Shown here one piece after another: positions 50,214-59,496 of a stretch of 62,738 bases of DNA. This DNA is from Sphingomonadales bacterium (GTDB lineage Bacteria; Pseudomonadota; Alphaproteobacteria; Sphingomonadales; Govanellaceae). The notes below the pieces were generated by a model, which ran no database searches, had not been told where the DNA came from, and saw nothing but the letters and a program-made list of their open reading frames with translations. Position 1 is the first letter of the stretch. The number at the start of each line of letters is the position of its first letter. The position numbers and the translations under genes are program-made. The stretch lies in assembly GCA_019455285.1 (NCBI GenBank), contig JACFMS010000020.1, forward strand, positions 1 through 62,738, given 5' to 3'.

Positions 50214-51251
50214 ATGAAAGTGCTGGTTACCGGAGCGAACGGCTTCATCGGCAGTAATCTGTGCGCGCGGCTGGCGCGCCATTCGGGGATGGAGGTAACA
50301 GGTCTGGTGCGGCCCACCAGTGATCTGTCCTTCCTGGCGGGACTGGAGCGCCTCCGCCTGGTTTCCGGCGACATCGGTGATCCGGCATGCTTGGCTGCCG
50401 CCATGCGGGATGTCGCCGTCGTCTATCACGTCGCCGGATTTTCTGCCGATTGGGGGCCATGGCGGGATTTTCGGGCCGCCAATGTCGAGGGCGTGCGCCA
50501 GGTCATGGAGGCGGCGCGCCGGGCTGACGTGCGGCGCGTCGTCCATATCAGCTCGGTCAGCATCTATGGCTTTCCCGGCGGCGTCGATATTGCAGAATCG
50601 GCCCCCTTTACCCCCCGGCCTCAGGACCGCTACATCACCACCAAGGCCGAGGGCGAGCGGCTGGCCATGAGTTATCACGGCCAAGGGCTTGAAGTGGTTG
50701 TCATTCGCCCCGCCGGCGTATATGGTCCCTGCGACCGGACCACCACGGTGCCACTGGCAGCAGCCTTGCTTGCCGGTAAGTTTCTTTTTGTCGATGGTGG
50801 TTCGCATATCATGGCGCCGGTCTACATTGATAATCTGCTGGATATGATGGAACTTGCCGGCCATGGCGCGGCCGCGCCGGGTGAGGCCTTCAATGCCGTC
50901 GATGATGGCTATACCACTTGGCGGCAGTATATCGAATGGCTATGCGCCGACTTGGGCTGCGCGCCGCCGCGGCTGTCGCTGCCGTCCGGTTTGGCGTGGC
51001 CGATCGCCGTCGCCGTGGAGGTGGCGGCCAAGGCTTTCGGCAAGAAAACCAGCCCGCTCGTCAACACCTACCGCCTGCGCGCGGTGATGCAGAACAATCA
51101 TTACAATAACGAAAAAGCCAAACGGCTATTGAACTGGCGGCCGGCCGTCTCCACCCGCGAGGGCGTGCGGCGCGCCGCTGCTTGGTATTTAAACGCAAGC
51201 CCCACCCGCGGCGGCGGATCCGTCCGAAGTGTAGAGGCGATTTCGACATGA
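50214..51251 (+). CDS. NAD-dependent epimerase/dehydratase (extended SDR, 3-beta-HSD-like)
   Basis: 345-residue extended short-chain dehydrogenase: VTGANGFIGSNLCARL cofactor motif at the N-terminus, HVAGFSADWG, HISSVSIYG, the catalytic pair in DRYITTKAEGE (Y and K, about residues 141-145), and VVIRPAGVYGP. Related enzymes act on nucleotide sugars or on 3-beta-hydroxysterols; the text between the motifs looks more like the sterol/flavonoid reductase side. Its TGA overlaps the start of the radical SAM gene (ATGA), so the two functions are linked. Confidence 0.88.
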   Translation: MKVLVTGANGFIGSNLCARLARHSGMEVTGLVRPTSDLSFLAGLERLRLVSGDIGDPACLAAAMRDVAVVYHVAGFSADWGPWRDFRAANVEGVRQVMEAARRADVRRVVHISSVSIYGFPGGVDIAESAPFTPRPQDRYITTKAEGERLAMSYHGQGLEVVVIRPAGVYGPCDRTTTVPLAAALLAGKFLFVDGGSHIMAPVYIDNLLDMMELAGHGAAAPGEAFNAVDDGYTTWRQYIEWLCADLGCAPPRLSLPSGLAWPIAVAVEVAAKAFGKKTSPLVNTYRLRAVMQNNHYNNEKAKRLLNWRPAVSTREGVRRAAAWYLNASPTRGGGSVRSVEAIST

Positions 51252-52654
51252 AAGTTCTCTTGATCAACCCGCCGTGCGGCGAACGCACCATCGGTCTGAA
51301 AAACATCGCCCGCATCGAGCCCCTTAATCTGGAGCTTCTGGGCGCGGCGCTGCCCAAAAGTGACGAGGTGCACGTCGTTGATATGGAGGTGGATCCTAAG
51401 GACCTGGCGCGGACGTTACGCGATTTTCGCCCCGATGTCGCCGGCGTGACCAGCGAGGTGGTGCATCTGGATACCGCCAAGGCGGCGCTGCGGCTAGTGC
51501 GTACGGCGGCCCCTGAGTGCCTGACCGTGGTCGGCGGCCATCACCCCACCGTCTGGCCGCAGGATTTTCTCGACCCCGCCATCGATCTGGTGGTGCGCGG
51601 CGATGGCGTCAACACGTTTCGCGAGATTTGCGCCGCCCGCGCCGATGGAGCCGCCGATTTTTCTCACATCGCCGGCATGATGATCCGCGATGGCGATCGC
51701 CTGGTTCCCACGCGCATGCGGCCGCTGCCCACCACGCTCGATGATCAGCCGATGCCCGACCGCAGCCTGACCGCGCGCTATCGCAACCAGTATTTCTATT
51801 TGTGGGAAAAACGGGTAGCGGCGGTGCGCAGCTCGGTGGGATGCAGCTATCCTTGTATCTTCTGTTCTTGCCGGGTATTCACCAACGGCAGCTTCATCGC
51901 CCGCTCGCCGGAACTCCTGGTGGAAGAAATCCGCAATCTCGACGAAGACTTTGTTTATTTGTGCGATGACCATGCCTTCCACAATCCGGCGCGCATGGAG
52001 GAGTTGGCCGAACGGTTGCTGTCCGCCGGCGTCAAAAAACGCTACTTCACCTATGCCCGGGCGGATTCCATCGCCGAAAATCCGGAGCTCTTCAAGCTGT
52101 GGGCGAAAGCGGGATTGATGCTGGTGATGACCGGACTTGAATCGGTGGATTATGAACGCCTCAAGCTCAACGGCAAGCGCATCGAGGAAGGCAGCGACGA
52201 GGCGGCGCTATCGATTCTGGCCGAGCTTGGCATCGGCATGAGCGCCGGGTTTCTGGTCGAACCCCATTTCACCGAGCGCGATTTCGCCGCCATTGATGAT
52301 TATGTGCGCCGCCATCCGGCGATCCTGCTGACGGAATTTACGCCGCTGACGCCGTTTCCCGGCACGCCGCTCCACAAGAAGGTCGAAAACGAAATCCTCA
52401 CCACCGACCGCCAGCTTTTCGATCTGCAGCATTTCCTGCTGCCCACCGAGACGCCGACCCGCGATCTTTATCGCATGATGCGCAACGCCTATGGGCGGAT
52501 GATCCTGCGCGCTTTCTTCCGTGCCCGGTTATGGCAGGGACCGATGTGGAGTTTGCAGTTTCTAAAACTCCTCAACGGTCTGCGTCATAACTTCCTCGCC
52601 TTCGGGCGGGCGCATCGGGATATCCCGCAAGCCGCCCCTACACCGGCGGAGTAA
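51248..52654 (+). CDS. B12-binding domain radical SAM protein
   Basis: 468-residue class B-type radical SAM enzyme. An N-terminal cobalamin-binding Rossmann domain (about 1-140; KVLLINPPCGERTIGL, TVVGGHHPTVWPQDFL) is followed by the radical SAM domain with CSYPCIFC (CxxxCxxC, about residues 199-206) binding the [4Fe-4S]-SAM cluster, then MTGLESVDYERLKLNGKR. Relatives include methylases of hopanoids, phosphonates and antibiotics and the cyclase BchE; the product here is unknown. ATG 51248 overlaps the epimerase stop; the frame opens at 51182. Gap to the MBL gene: 9 bases. Confidence 0.9.
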   Translation: MKVLLINPPCGERTIGLKNIARIEPLNLELLGAALPKSDEVHVVDMEVDPKDLARTLRDFRPDVAGVTSEVVHLDTAKAALRLVRTAAPECLTVVGGHHPTVWPQDFLDPAIDLVVRGDGVNTFREICAARADGAADFSHIAGMMIRDGDRLVPTRMRPLPTTLDDQPMPDRSLTARYRNQYFYLWEKRVAAVRSSVGCSYPCIFCSCRVFTNGSFIARSPELLVEEIRNLDEDFVYLCDDHAFHNPARMEELAERLLSAGVKKRYFTYARADSIAENPELFKLWAKAGLMLVMTGLESVDYERLKLNGKRIEEGSDEAALSILAELGIGMSAGFLVEPHFTERDFAAIDDYVRRHPAILLTEFTPLTPFPGTPLHKKVENEILTTDRQLFDLQHFLLPTETPTRDLYRMMRNAYGRMILRAFFRARLWQGPMWSLQFLKLLNGLRHNFLAFGRAHRDIPQAAPTPAE

Positions 52655-52663
52655 CGGCGCGTC

Positions 52664-53479
52664 ATGTCGGGCGAGCTGACGATCACCTATCTCGACTGGT
52701 CTGGTTTTCGCCTTGACCGCCAGGATCGCGCGACCATCTTTCTTGATCCGCCAGCCAAGGCGGAACTGCCCGGCGAACGACCATTGTTGATTTTTCTCTC
52801 CCACGGCCACCCCGAACATATCGGGGGAACGCGCAATTATTTGTCGCAAATGGGGTCGAAAGCGCAAGCGACGATCATCGCCTCGGACTCGGTCTGCCGC
52901 TATCTGGCGCGCCATACCCGGGCAAGCGGCGTTGTCTTCAAGCCGGCGCGGCCCGGTGATCAGATGCGCTTGAGTGATGATGTGAGCGTCAACATTTTTC
53001 GTTGGAAACATCTGCCGCTGCTGCCGCCGGGCGTGGCGCCGAGCGTGCGGCATATCACACACCTTCTCTCCAATCTCCCCCTTGCCGCCAGGATCGCCTG
53101 GGCCGGGGTGACGGGACCGCGCGCCGAACCAATGCTGGGGTTTCATCTGTCCCTGGGCGGCTGGGAGGTGTTGGCTTATGGCGAAGGCTTGCATCGTAAA
53201 TGCAATAATATTGTCGAGGGACAGGGAGCCATGGGCACGGTGGCGTTGGCCGGCGTCGAGCCAGGAGATGAAGCCGCCATGGTGAAATTAATCCGCGCCT
53301 CGGCCGCCGGCGAAACGATACTCTATGAACCCCACGCCAAATGGCGGGACGCCTTCGGCATGCCGCGCGTCGATCTTGGCCTGCTGCAAACCGACTTGTG
53401 CGCTCAAGGCATCGCCGCGCGCATCGCAGCCGCCGACCAGGCTGAACGGTTCGCGCCCAAACTACAGGCGGTGCGGTAG
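52664..53479 (+). CDS. Metallo-beta-lactamase-fold protein with altered metal motif
   Basis: 271-residue protein with an MBL-like core: TYLDWSGFRLDRQDRATIFLDPP, then FLSHGHPEHIGG (about residues 45-56), where the usual HxHxDH reads HGHPEH, with Glu for Asp. A later His-bearing segment is EVLAYGEGLHRK. The fold suggests a hydrolase or an UlaG/RomA-like protein; function is unknown. It is 9 bases after the radical SAM gene and must be part of the same operon. Its end overlaps the convergent lysR gene by 18 bases. Confidence 0.75.
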   Translation: MSGELTITYLDWSGFRLDRQDRATIFLDPPAKAELPGERPLLIFLSHGHPEHIGGTRNYLSQMGSKAQATIIASDSVCRYLARHTRASGVVFKPARPGDQMRLSDDVSVNIFRWKHLPLLPPGVAPSVRHITHLLSNLPLAARIAWAGVTGPRAEPMLGFHLSLGGWEVLAYGEGLHRKCNNIVEGQGAMGTVALAGVEPGDEAAMVKLIRASAAGETILYEPHAKWRDAFGMPRVDLGLLQTDLCAQGIAARIAAADQAERFAPKLQAVR

Positions 53480-54343
53480 TTTTTCTTCCAGGAAGGCGAT
53501 CAGCAGCCGCACCTTGGTCGGCAGATAATCGCGGCGGTAGTAAAGCGCCCAAATATCGACGTCCCGCTTCAACCAGTCGTCCAGAACAGGCTCCAGCGAG
53601 CCGTCGGCAATCGCCTTGCGAACATAAAATTCCGGTAACTGGGTAAGGCCGAGGCCAGCCTTGGCCGCCGCCACCAGCGCATGGCCATTGTTGGCGTGCC
53701 AGCGGCCGCTGATGTGCACTTTCTCGAAAGCAGAGCCTTGGGAAAACCGCCAGAACGGCAGCGTGCCTGCCAGGCAATCATGGTGGCTCAGGTCTTTTGG
53801 CGTTTTGGGCCGTCCCTTGGCATCAAGGTAGGCGGGAGAGCCGCAGATCATGAGCCGATAGCCAGTGAGTCGCCGCGCGCTATAGGTGACGTTGTCCGAC
53901 AAGGGACCGGCCCGCACCGCCAAATCGTAGGGCTCCTCCATCAGGTTGACCTGACGATTGGTGAAATCCAACGCTATTTCCAGCCGCGGATGCATGGCCA
54001 TGAACTCCGCCAAGAGCGGCACCAGATACTGCTCACCGAATGCCCCCGCCACCGTCAGCCGGATTAAGCCCACGGGATTGACCTGCTGGTCTTTTAAAAT
54101 TAGCTCCGCATCCTTCAGGTTGTCGACGATCTTGCGGCAGCGTTCGGCGTAATCCCGCCCGGCATCAGTCAGCGCCACGGCGCGGGTGGTGCGCGACAAC
54201 AGCCGTACCCCCATGCGATCCTCCAGCTCCCGAATACGCTTGGAGACGTGAGACTTGCTGATCCCCAACCGTGCCGCCGCCTTGGAGAAGGACAGCGTCG
54301 CGGCGACCTCCAGAAATTCTTCGATGCCCAGCCAGTCTTTCAT
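53462..54343 (-). CDS. LysR family transcriptional regulator
   Basis: 293-residue regulator: N-terminal winged helix-turn-helix (FLEVAATLSFSKAAARLGISKSHVSKRIRELEDRMGVRLLSRTTR, about residues 9-53) and a periplasmic-binding-protein-like sensor domain. Divergent from the class III alcohol dehydrogenase gene across 124 bases, so it probably controls formaldehyde detoxification and itself. The sensor domain resembles that of regulators with PA2758/AaeR-type TTRAVALTDAG linkers; no ligand can be predicted. Confidence 0.93.
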   Translation of the reverse strand: MKDWLGIEEFLEVAATLSFSKAAARLGISKSHVSKRIRELEDRMGVRLLSRTTRAVALTDAGRDYAERCRKIVDNLKDAELILKDQQVNPVGLIRLTVAGAFGEQYLVPLLAEFMAMHPRLEIALDFTNRQVNLMEEPYDLAVRAGPLSDNVTYSARRLTGYRLMICGSPAYLDAKGRPKTPKDLSHHDCLAGTLPFWRFSQGSAFEKVHISGRWHANNGHALVAAAKAGLGLTQLPEFYVRKAIADGSLEPVLDDWLKRDVDIWALYYRRDYLPTKVRLLIAFLEEKLPHRL

Positions 54344-54361
54344 GACTTTGTTTCCTTGGAT

Positions 54362-54396
54362 GAAACAAATGTTGCGCAGTAATCAATATTGTTTTC
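54362..54396. promoter_or_regulatory. Candidate LysR operator, imperfect inverted repeat
   Basis: GAAACAAATGTTG at one end and CAATATTGTTTTC at the other are near-complements around a 9-base centre, in the AT-rich gap between lysR and the dehydrogenase. It is close to the lysR start, as expected for autoregulation. Confidence 0.35.
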
Positions 54397-54440
54397 TTAT
54401 GCTCATATCCCTAGGATTATTTCAAATATAAAATTTATAA

Positions 54441-55580
<1,140 letters not shown>

Positions 55581-55604
55581 CCCAAACCTGAAGGAGACGC
55601 TCTT

Positions 55605-55988
55605 ATGCCCATCTTTACCCACATCACCATCGGCTCCAATAACCTCACCCAAGCGCGCGACTTTTATGACAAGGTGCTGGCGCCTCTGGGCTACAAGCGC
55701 TTGTTGGATATCGAGGGCAAAATGCACGCCTGGGGCGATAAAGCGCCCGAGTTCATTGTCCTTAAACCCGCTAACGGCCAGCCGGCGACGGTGGGCAACG
55801 GCCTGACCGTCGGCTTTGCCGCGCCCAACCGGGCGGCGGTGCATAAATTCCATGAACTCGCCATGGCGGCGGGGGCCAAGGACGAAGGTGCGCCGGGCCC
55901 GCGCGCTTTCACCCCCACGGCTTATGCGGCTTACGTCCGCGATCTTGATGGCAACAAGATCTGCACCTACTGCTTCAAGGCGGAGTAG
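55605..55988 (+). CDS. VOC (glyoxalase/bleomycin resistance) family protein
   Basis: 127-residue metal-binding VOC protein: FTHITIGSNNLTQARDFYDKVLAPLGYKRL at the start and AAYVRDLDGNKICTYCF at the end are typical of the two beta-alpha-beta-beta-beta units. Short VOC proteins of this kind often follow glutathione-dependent dehydrogenases; a role on a glutathione adduct is possible but unproven. 24 bases after frmA with AAGGAG upstream, hence the same operon. Confidence 0.9.
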   Translation: MPIFTHITIGSNNLTQARDFYDKVLAPLGYKRLLDIEGKMHAWGDKAPEFIVLKPANGQPATVGNGLTVGFAAPNRAAVHKFHELAMAAGAKDEGAPGPRAFTPTAYAAYVRDLDGNKICTYCFKAE

Positions 55989-56057
55989 GCGGTAACAAGC
56001 GCGGTGGTGCGCGGATTATTGTTGAGCGCCGGGCGGCGAGGCCGTATGTAAGGCGAC

Positions 56058-57104
56058 GTGAACCATGATGCCGCATCGCCGCAGCTTCATTTTGGGGGGC
56101 CGGACTGTCCGCCGCGCGCCTTGCGCGACCTTCTCAAAGAACGGATCATGGCGGTTCCCGCCGGCGGCGACATCCGCTGGACCACCTATTACTTTCGCGA
56201 TCTCGATCTGGCGAACGTGCTGATGGCAGCCTCAGACCGGGGGGTGCGCGTGCGCCTGTGCGTCGAAGGGCATCCCCGGCTGGCGACGGCCAATGACGAA
56301 GTATTGGCGCGCTTGAGCGCCCATGGCCTCGGCGGCGGTTTGCGGGTGCATGTGCCGGCACTGTCCATGCTGGCGGGGCTGCATGGCCACCAGCACGCCA
56401 AGATTTACGCCTTCTCGCATCCCCGGCCGACGGCGCTGGTGGGCTCCTTCAACCCTTCCGGCAATATTCCCGAGGATCAGGCGGTGATCGCTGAAATCGG
56501 CGATCAGGATCGCGGCCATAACATGCTGGCGGAGCTTACTCAACCGCTGCTGGTCAACGGGTTGTGCGACCACGTGGAACGGCTGTGGCGGCATGGTGCC
56601 TCATCCTTTTCGCGATTTTCTCCGCGCCAGAACCGCGTACTCGCCGCAGGTCCAACATCGATCTATTTTTATCCCCGGCTTTGCCCGTCGGTGATGGAGC
56701 GTGATCTGGCGCGCCCGGTTGCCGGCAAGGGCATTCGCGGCGTCATCTCGCATCTGAAGAAAGGATCGCTGACACATCGGCTGGCTTCAGCCGCGCGCCG
56801 TGGGCTTTCAGTGGACCTTCTGGTGCACGACACCGAACGGCGGGTGCCGGAAGCTACCATCGACATGCTGATGGATGCTGGCGTTAAGATCCGCCGCTAC
56901 CGCCATGCCGACAAATTGCCGGTGCACGCCAAATTTCTGCTGCTTGATGTGCCGGAGGGCCGCGCCGCCTACTTCGGCAGCTTCAATTTCAATCCGCGCT
57001 CGCGTTACCTCAATCACGAAGTCTTAGTGAGGACAGCGGAAGACAGCATTACCGCCAGGCTTGATCAGCGGTTCGAAGAAATTGCTCAGGAGAAAAACCA
57101 ATGA
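56058..57104 (+). CDS. Phospholipase D-like domain protein
   Basis: 348-residue protein with two PLD-type halves: HQHAKIYAF...GSFNPSGN (about residues 113-140; HxK present, the Asp of HxKxxxxD not in place) and VHAKFLLLD...YFGSFNFNPRS (about 293-320, complete HxK-x4-D). Relatives hydrolyse or transfer phosphodiesters, for example cardiolipin synthase. There is no signal peptide or membrane helix, so it appears cytoplasmic or peripheral. It starts with GTG behind AAGG; an in-frame ATG at 56148 is the alternative. Overlaps the FkbM gene by ATGA. Confidence 0.83.
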   Translation: MNHDAASPQLHFGGPDCPPRALRDLLKERIMAVPAGGDIRWTTYYFRDLDLANVLMAASDRGVRVRLCVEGHPRLATANDEVLARLSAHGLGGGLRVHVPALSMLAGLHGHQHAKIYAFSHPRPTALVGSFNPSGNIPEDQAVIAEIGDQDRGHNMLAELTQPLLVNGLCDHVERLWRHGASSFSRFSPRQNRVLAAGPTSIYFYPRLCPSVMERDLARPVAGKGIRGVISHLKKGSLTHRLASAARRGLSVDLLVHDTERRVPEATIDMLMDAGVKIRRYRHADKLPVHAKFLLLDVPEGRAAYFGSFNFNPRSRYLNHEVLVRTAEDSITARLDQRFEEIAQEKNQ

Positions 57105-58048
57105 CGGTATCCCGCATGCTTCGTCTGCTGCCGCCAGGATTTCAGATCATGCTGGCGGACGTCGGCTCGGCGGGCGGCCTGAAAAGCCGCTGGCGCGAGG
57201 CGCGAAGCGTCGTGTCGGCGTTGCTGTTCGATCCCCGCGATGATGGCGCGCCGGCGAAAAAAGGGCGCGACACCTATTTTCCCGTAGGCCTCAGCAAAAC
57301 CGCCGGGCGGGCAACGCTGAACATCACCGAGCTTGGCAACATGTCGTCCATGTTGCCGCCCAACGTGGAGCTCCTTAAAACATTTCGCAAAAAAGGCGCG
57401 CATACCAAGATCGTGTCGACCTGGGAAATGCCCATCGATACCCTGGACAACATCGCGCACCGCGAACTTATATTGGTGGACGTGCTGAAGGTCGATACCC
57501 AGGGCACCGAGCTTGATATTCTCCAGGGCGCGGAGAAATGCCTGGCAAGCTCGGTTTTCATGGCCGAGATCGAGGTGTCTTTCCTGGAGCGCTACAAGGG
57601 CCAGCCGCTCAGCGATGATATCATCGCCTTCATGCGCGCGCGCGGCTTCGATCTGATCGACCTTTACCGCCTGAAGCGCTACCGCCATCTCAACCACGGC
57701 GGCGTCGGCAACATCGGGCTGGGCGGCGGCCAACGTGCGGGCAGGCTCGCCTACGGCGACGCCATCTTTCTGTTGCGCGAGGAGTTGCTGCTTGAGCGGA
57801 TACGCACCCTGTCGCGCCTGGACGCGCAGGGGTTGGCGCTGAAGGTGATGGTGGCGCTCCTGGTCTATGGCAAGGCCGATACCGCGTCCCGGCTGTTTGA
57901 TCTGTCGGCGGATTTGTTTGACGAGAAAATTCGTCAGGAACTTACGCGCTTCTTTAGAAATCTAGGCCGCCCTATGCGTTCTTCGGCGGCAAAGGGCTGC
58001 ACCTCATCCTCGACTACCTGGCGCGCAAGGTTTGAGAAAAAAGGTTGA
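57101..58048 (+). CDS. FkbM-type methyltransferase, C-terminus apparently frameshifted
   Basis: 315 residues as read. The N-terminal part is a SAM-dependent FkbM fold: ADVGSAGGLKSRW (SAM-binding loop), LFDPRDDG, LKVDTQGTELDILQGAEKCL and FMAEIEVSFLERY, all typical of FkbM, which methylates sugars or polyketide hydroxyls. After LTRFFRNLG (about 57965) the frame gives low-complexity RSSAAKGCTSSSTTWRAR. The frame shifted by one base gives PPYAFFGGKGLHLILDYLARKV and a stop at 58035, which looks like real protein. A one-base loss in the GG at 57965-57966, or a sequencing error, explains this. Coupled to the PLD gene by ATGA. Confidence 0.82.
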   Translation: MTVSRMLRLLPPGFQIMLADVGSAGGLKSRWREARSVVSALLFDPRDDGAPAKKGRDTYFPVGLSKTAGRATLNITELGNMSSMLPPNVELLKTFRKKGAHTKIVSTWEMPIDTLDNIAHRELILVDVLKVDTQGTELDILQGAEKCLASSVFMAEIEVSFLERYKGQPLSDDIIAFMRARGFDLIDLYRLKRYRHLNHGGVGNIGLGGGQRAGRLAYGDAIFLLREELLLERIRTLSRLDAQGLALKVMVALLVYGKADTASRLFDLSADLFDEKIRQELTRFFRNLGRPMRSSAAKGCTSSSTTWRARFEKKG

Positions 58049-58058
58049 TGCGTGTCAA
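58045..58058 (+). promoter_or_regulatory. FNR/FixK-like box upstream of hemN
   Basis: TTGAT-GCGT-GTCAA matches 9 of 10 positions of TTGAT-N4-ATCAA. Centre 58051.5, 65 bases before the hemN ATG; a class II start would fall near 58093. With the corrected FkbM frame (stop 58035) the box lies wholly between genes. Confidence 0.65.
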
Positions 58059-58116
58059 TTTTTTGCCCTGTTGGGTGGTGTAAGACAGTAAAGTAGCGGG
58101 AACGGAAGGACCGGTA

Positions 58117-59481
58117 ATGGCGACAGAGCAAGGACGTGGTGGACGGGGAGCCTGGCTCGGCATGGCCGCGCCGCGCTATACCAGCTACCCGCCGGCCAAC
58201 CTGTTCGACGGCCGGGTGGACGCCGACGTGCAGCGCGCTTGGCTGGCCGCCGTGCCCGCCGGATCAGCCATCGGCGTCTATCTCCATGTACCGTTCTGCC
58301 GCTCCATGTGCTGGTATTGCGGCTGCCATACCGGGATAACCCGGCGGCCGGACCGCATCGCCGCCTATCTTGAGGTGTTGCTGGCGGAAATCGCCGCCAC
58401 GGCCAAGGCGCTGGCCGGCCGCGGCCGGCTGACCAGCATTCATTTCGGCGGCGGCTCGCCCAGCCTGTTGACCATCGAACAGTTGGGCCAGATTTTGACT
58501 GCCCTTAACGCCATCGGCGAGCGCGATCCGGCGGCCGAGGTGGCGATCGAAATCGACCCCCGCACCATGATCCCCGGCTATGCCGAGGGCTTGGGCCGGC
58601 TGGGCTTCAATCGCGCCAGCCTCGGGGTGCAGGATTTTGATCCCAAGGTCCAGGCGGCGATCAACCGCATCCAGCCCCGCGCCCAGGTGGAGGCGGCGGT
58701 CCAGGACCTGCGCGCCGCCGGCATTACCGACCTGAATTTTGACCTCATCTATGGCTTGCCGCACCAGACCCCGGCCTCGGTGGCGCGCACCGTGGACGAA
58801 GCATTGGAGCTTGGCCCCCGCCGGGTGGCGCTCTTCTCCTATGCCCACATGCCGAATTTAAAGAAGCACCAGGGGCTTATTCCTGACGAGACGCTGCCGT
58901 CATCACGCGCCAAGCTCGCCATGTACCTCAAGGCGCAGCGGCGCTTCCTCAAGGCCGGATTTACGCCCATCGGCATGGATCACTTCGCCGAGAAGGATGA
59001 TGAATTGGCGGTGGCCGTCAAGGCCGGCACGCTGGCGCGCAATTTCCAGGGCTATGCCCCCAATCCGCCGCTAACCGTGCTCGGCTTCGGCGTCTCCTCC
59101 ATCAGCCAGTTCCGCGAAGGCTATGCCCAGAACACCATCGACGAGGCCGCCTACCGCGATGCCGTGCGCGCCGGCCAGTCGCCGGTCTATCGCGGCTGGA
59201 CGTGGACGGCGGAAGATCGGGTGCGCAAGGCGGTGATCGACGCCCTGATGTGCCTGTTTGAAGTTGATCTGGCGGCGGTCATCCGCCGCTTCGGTCTGGC
59301 CTCGGACCACTTCGCGGCGGAAATCGCGCGCTTGAAACCGCTGGAAGACGCCGGCGTTATCCGCCGCAGCGGCAGCCAGATCGAAGTTGTTGGTCCCCAC
59401 CGCATGGCGGTGCGGGCGGTGGCGGCGGTGTTTGACGCCTATCTTGGCTCCAAGCCGCTGGCCTTTTCCCGGGTGGCGTGA
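58117..59481 (+). CDS. hemN: Oxygen-independent coproporphyrinogen III oxidase HemN
   Basis: 454-residue radical SAM enzyme converting coproporphyrinogen III to protoporphyrinogen IX without O2. Seen: RYTSYPPANLF start, the cluster motif YLHVPFCRSMCWYCGC (CxxxCxxCxC, the HemN version), HFGGGSPSLL, ASLGVQDFDPKVQAAINRIQ, DLIYGLPHQT and GMDHFA. HemW-type paralogues lack the extra cysteine and the PRYTSYP start. AAGGA lies 7 bases before the ATG. The upstream FNR-like box fits induction at low oxygen, alongside the cbb3 and cytochrome conduit systems. Confidence 0.96.
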   Translation: MATEQGRGGRGAWLGMAAPRYTSYPPANLFDGRVDADVQRAWLAAVPAGSAIGVYLHVPFCRSMCWYCGCHTGITRRPDRIAAYLEVLLAEIAATAKALAGRGRLTSIHFGGGSPSLLTIEQLGQILTALNAIGERDPAAEVAIEIDPRTMIPGYAEGLGRLGFNRASLGVQDFDPKVQAAINRIQPRAQVEAAVQDLRAAGITDLNFDLIYGLPHQTPASVARTVDEALELGPRRVALFSYAHMPNLKKHQGLIPDETLPSSRAKLAMYLKAQRRFLKAGFTPIGMDHFAEKDDELAVAVKAGTLARNFQGYAPNPPLTVLGFGVSSISQFREGYAQNTIDEAAYRDAVRAGQSPVYRGWTWTAEDRVRKAVIDALMCLFEVDLAAVIRRFGLASDHFAAEIARLKPLEDAGVIRRSGSQIEVVGPHRMAVRAVAAVFDAYLGSKPLAFSRVA

Positions 59482-59496
59482 TCGTAAGGCGATAGG

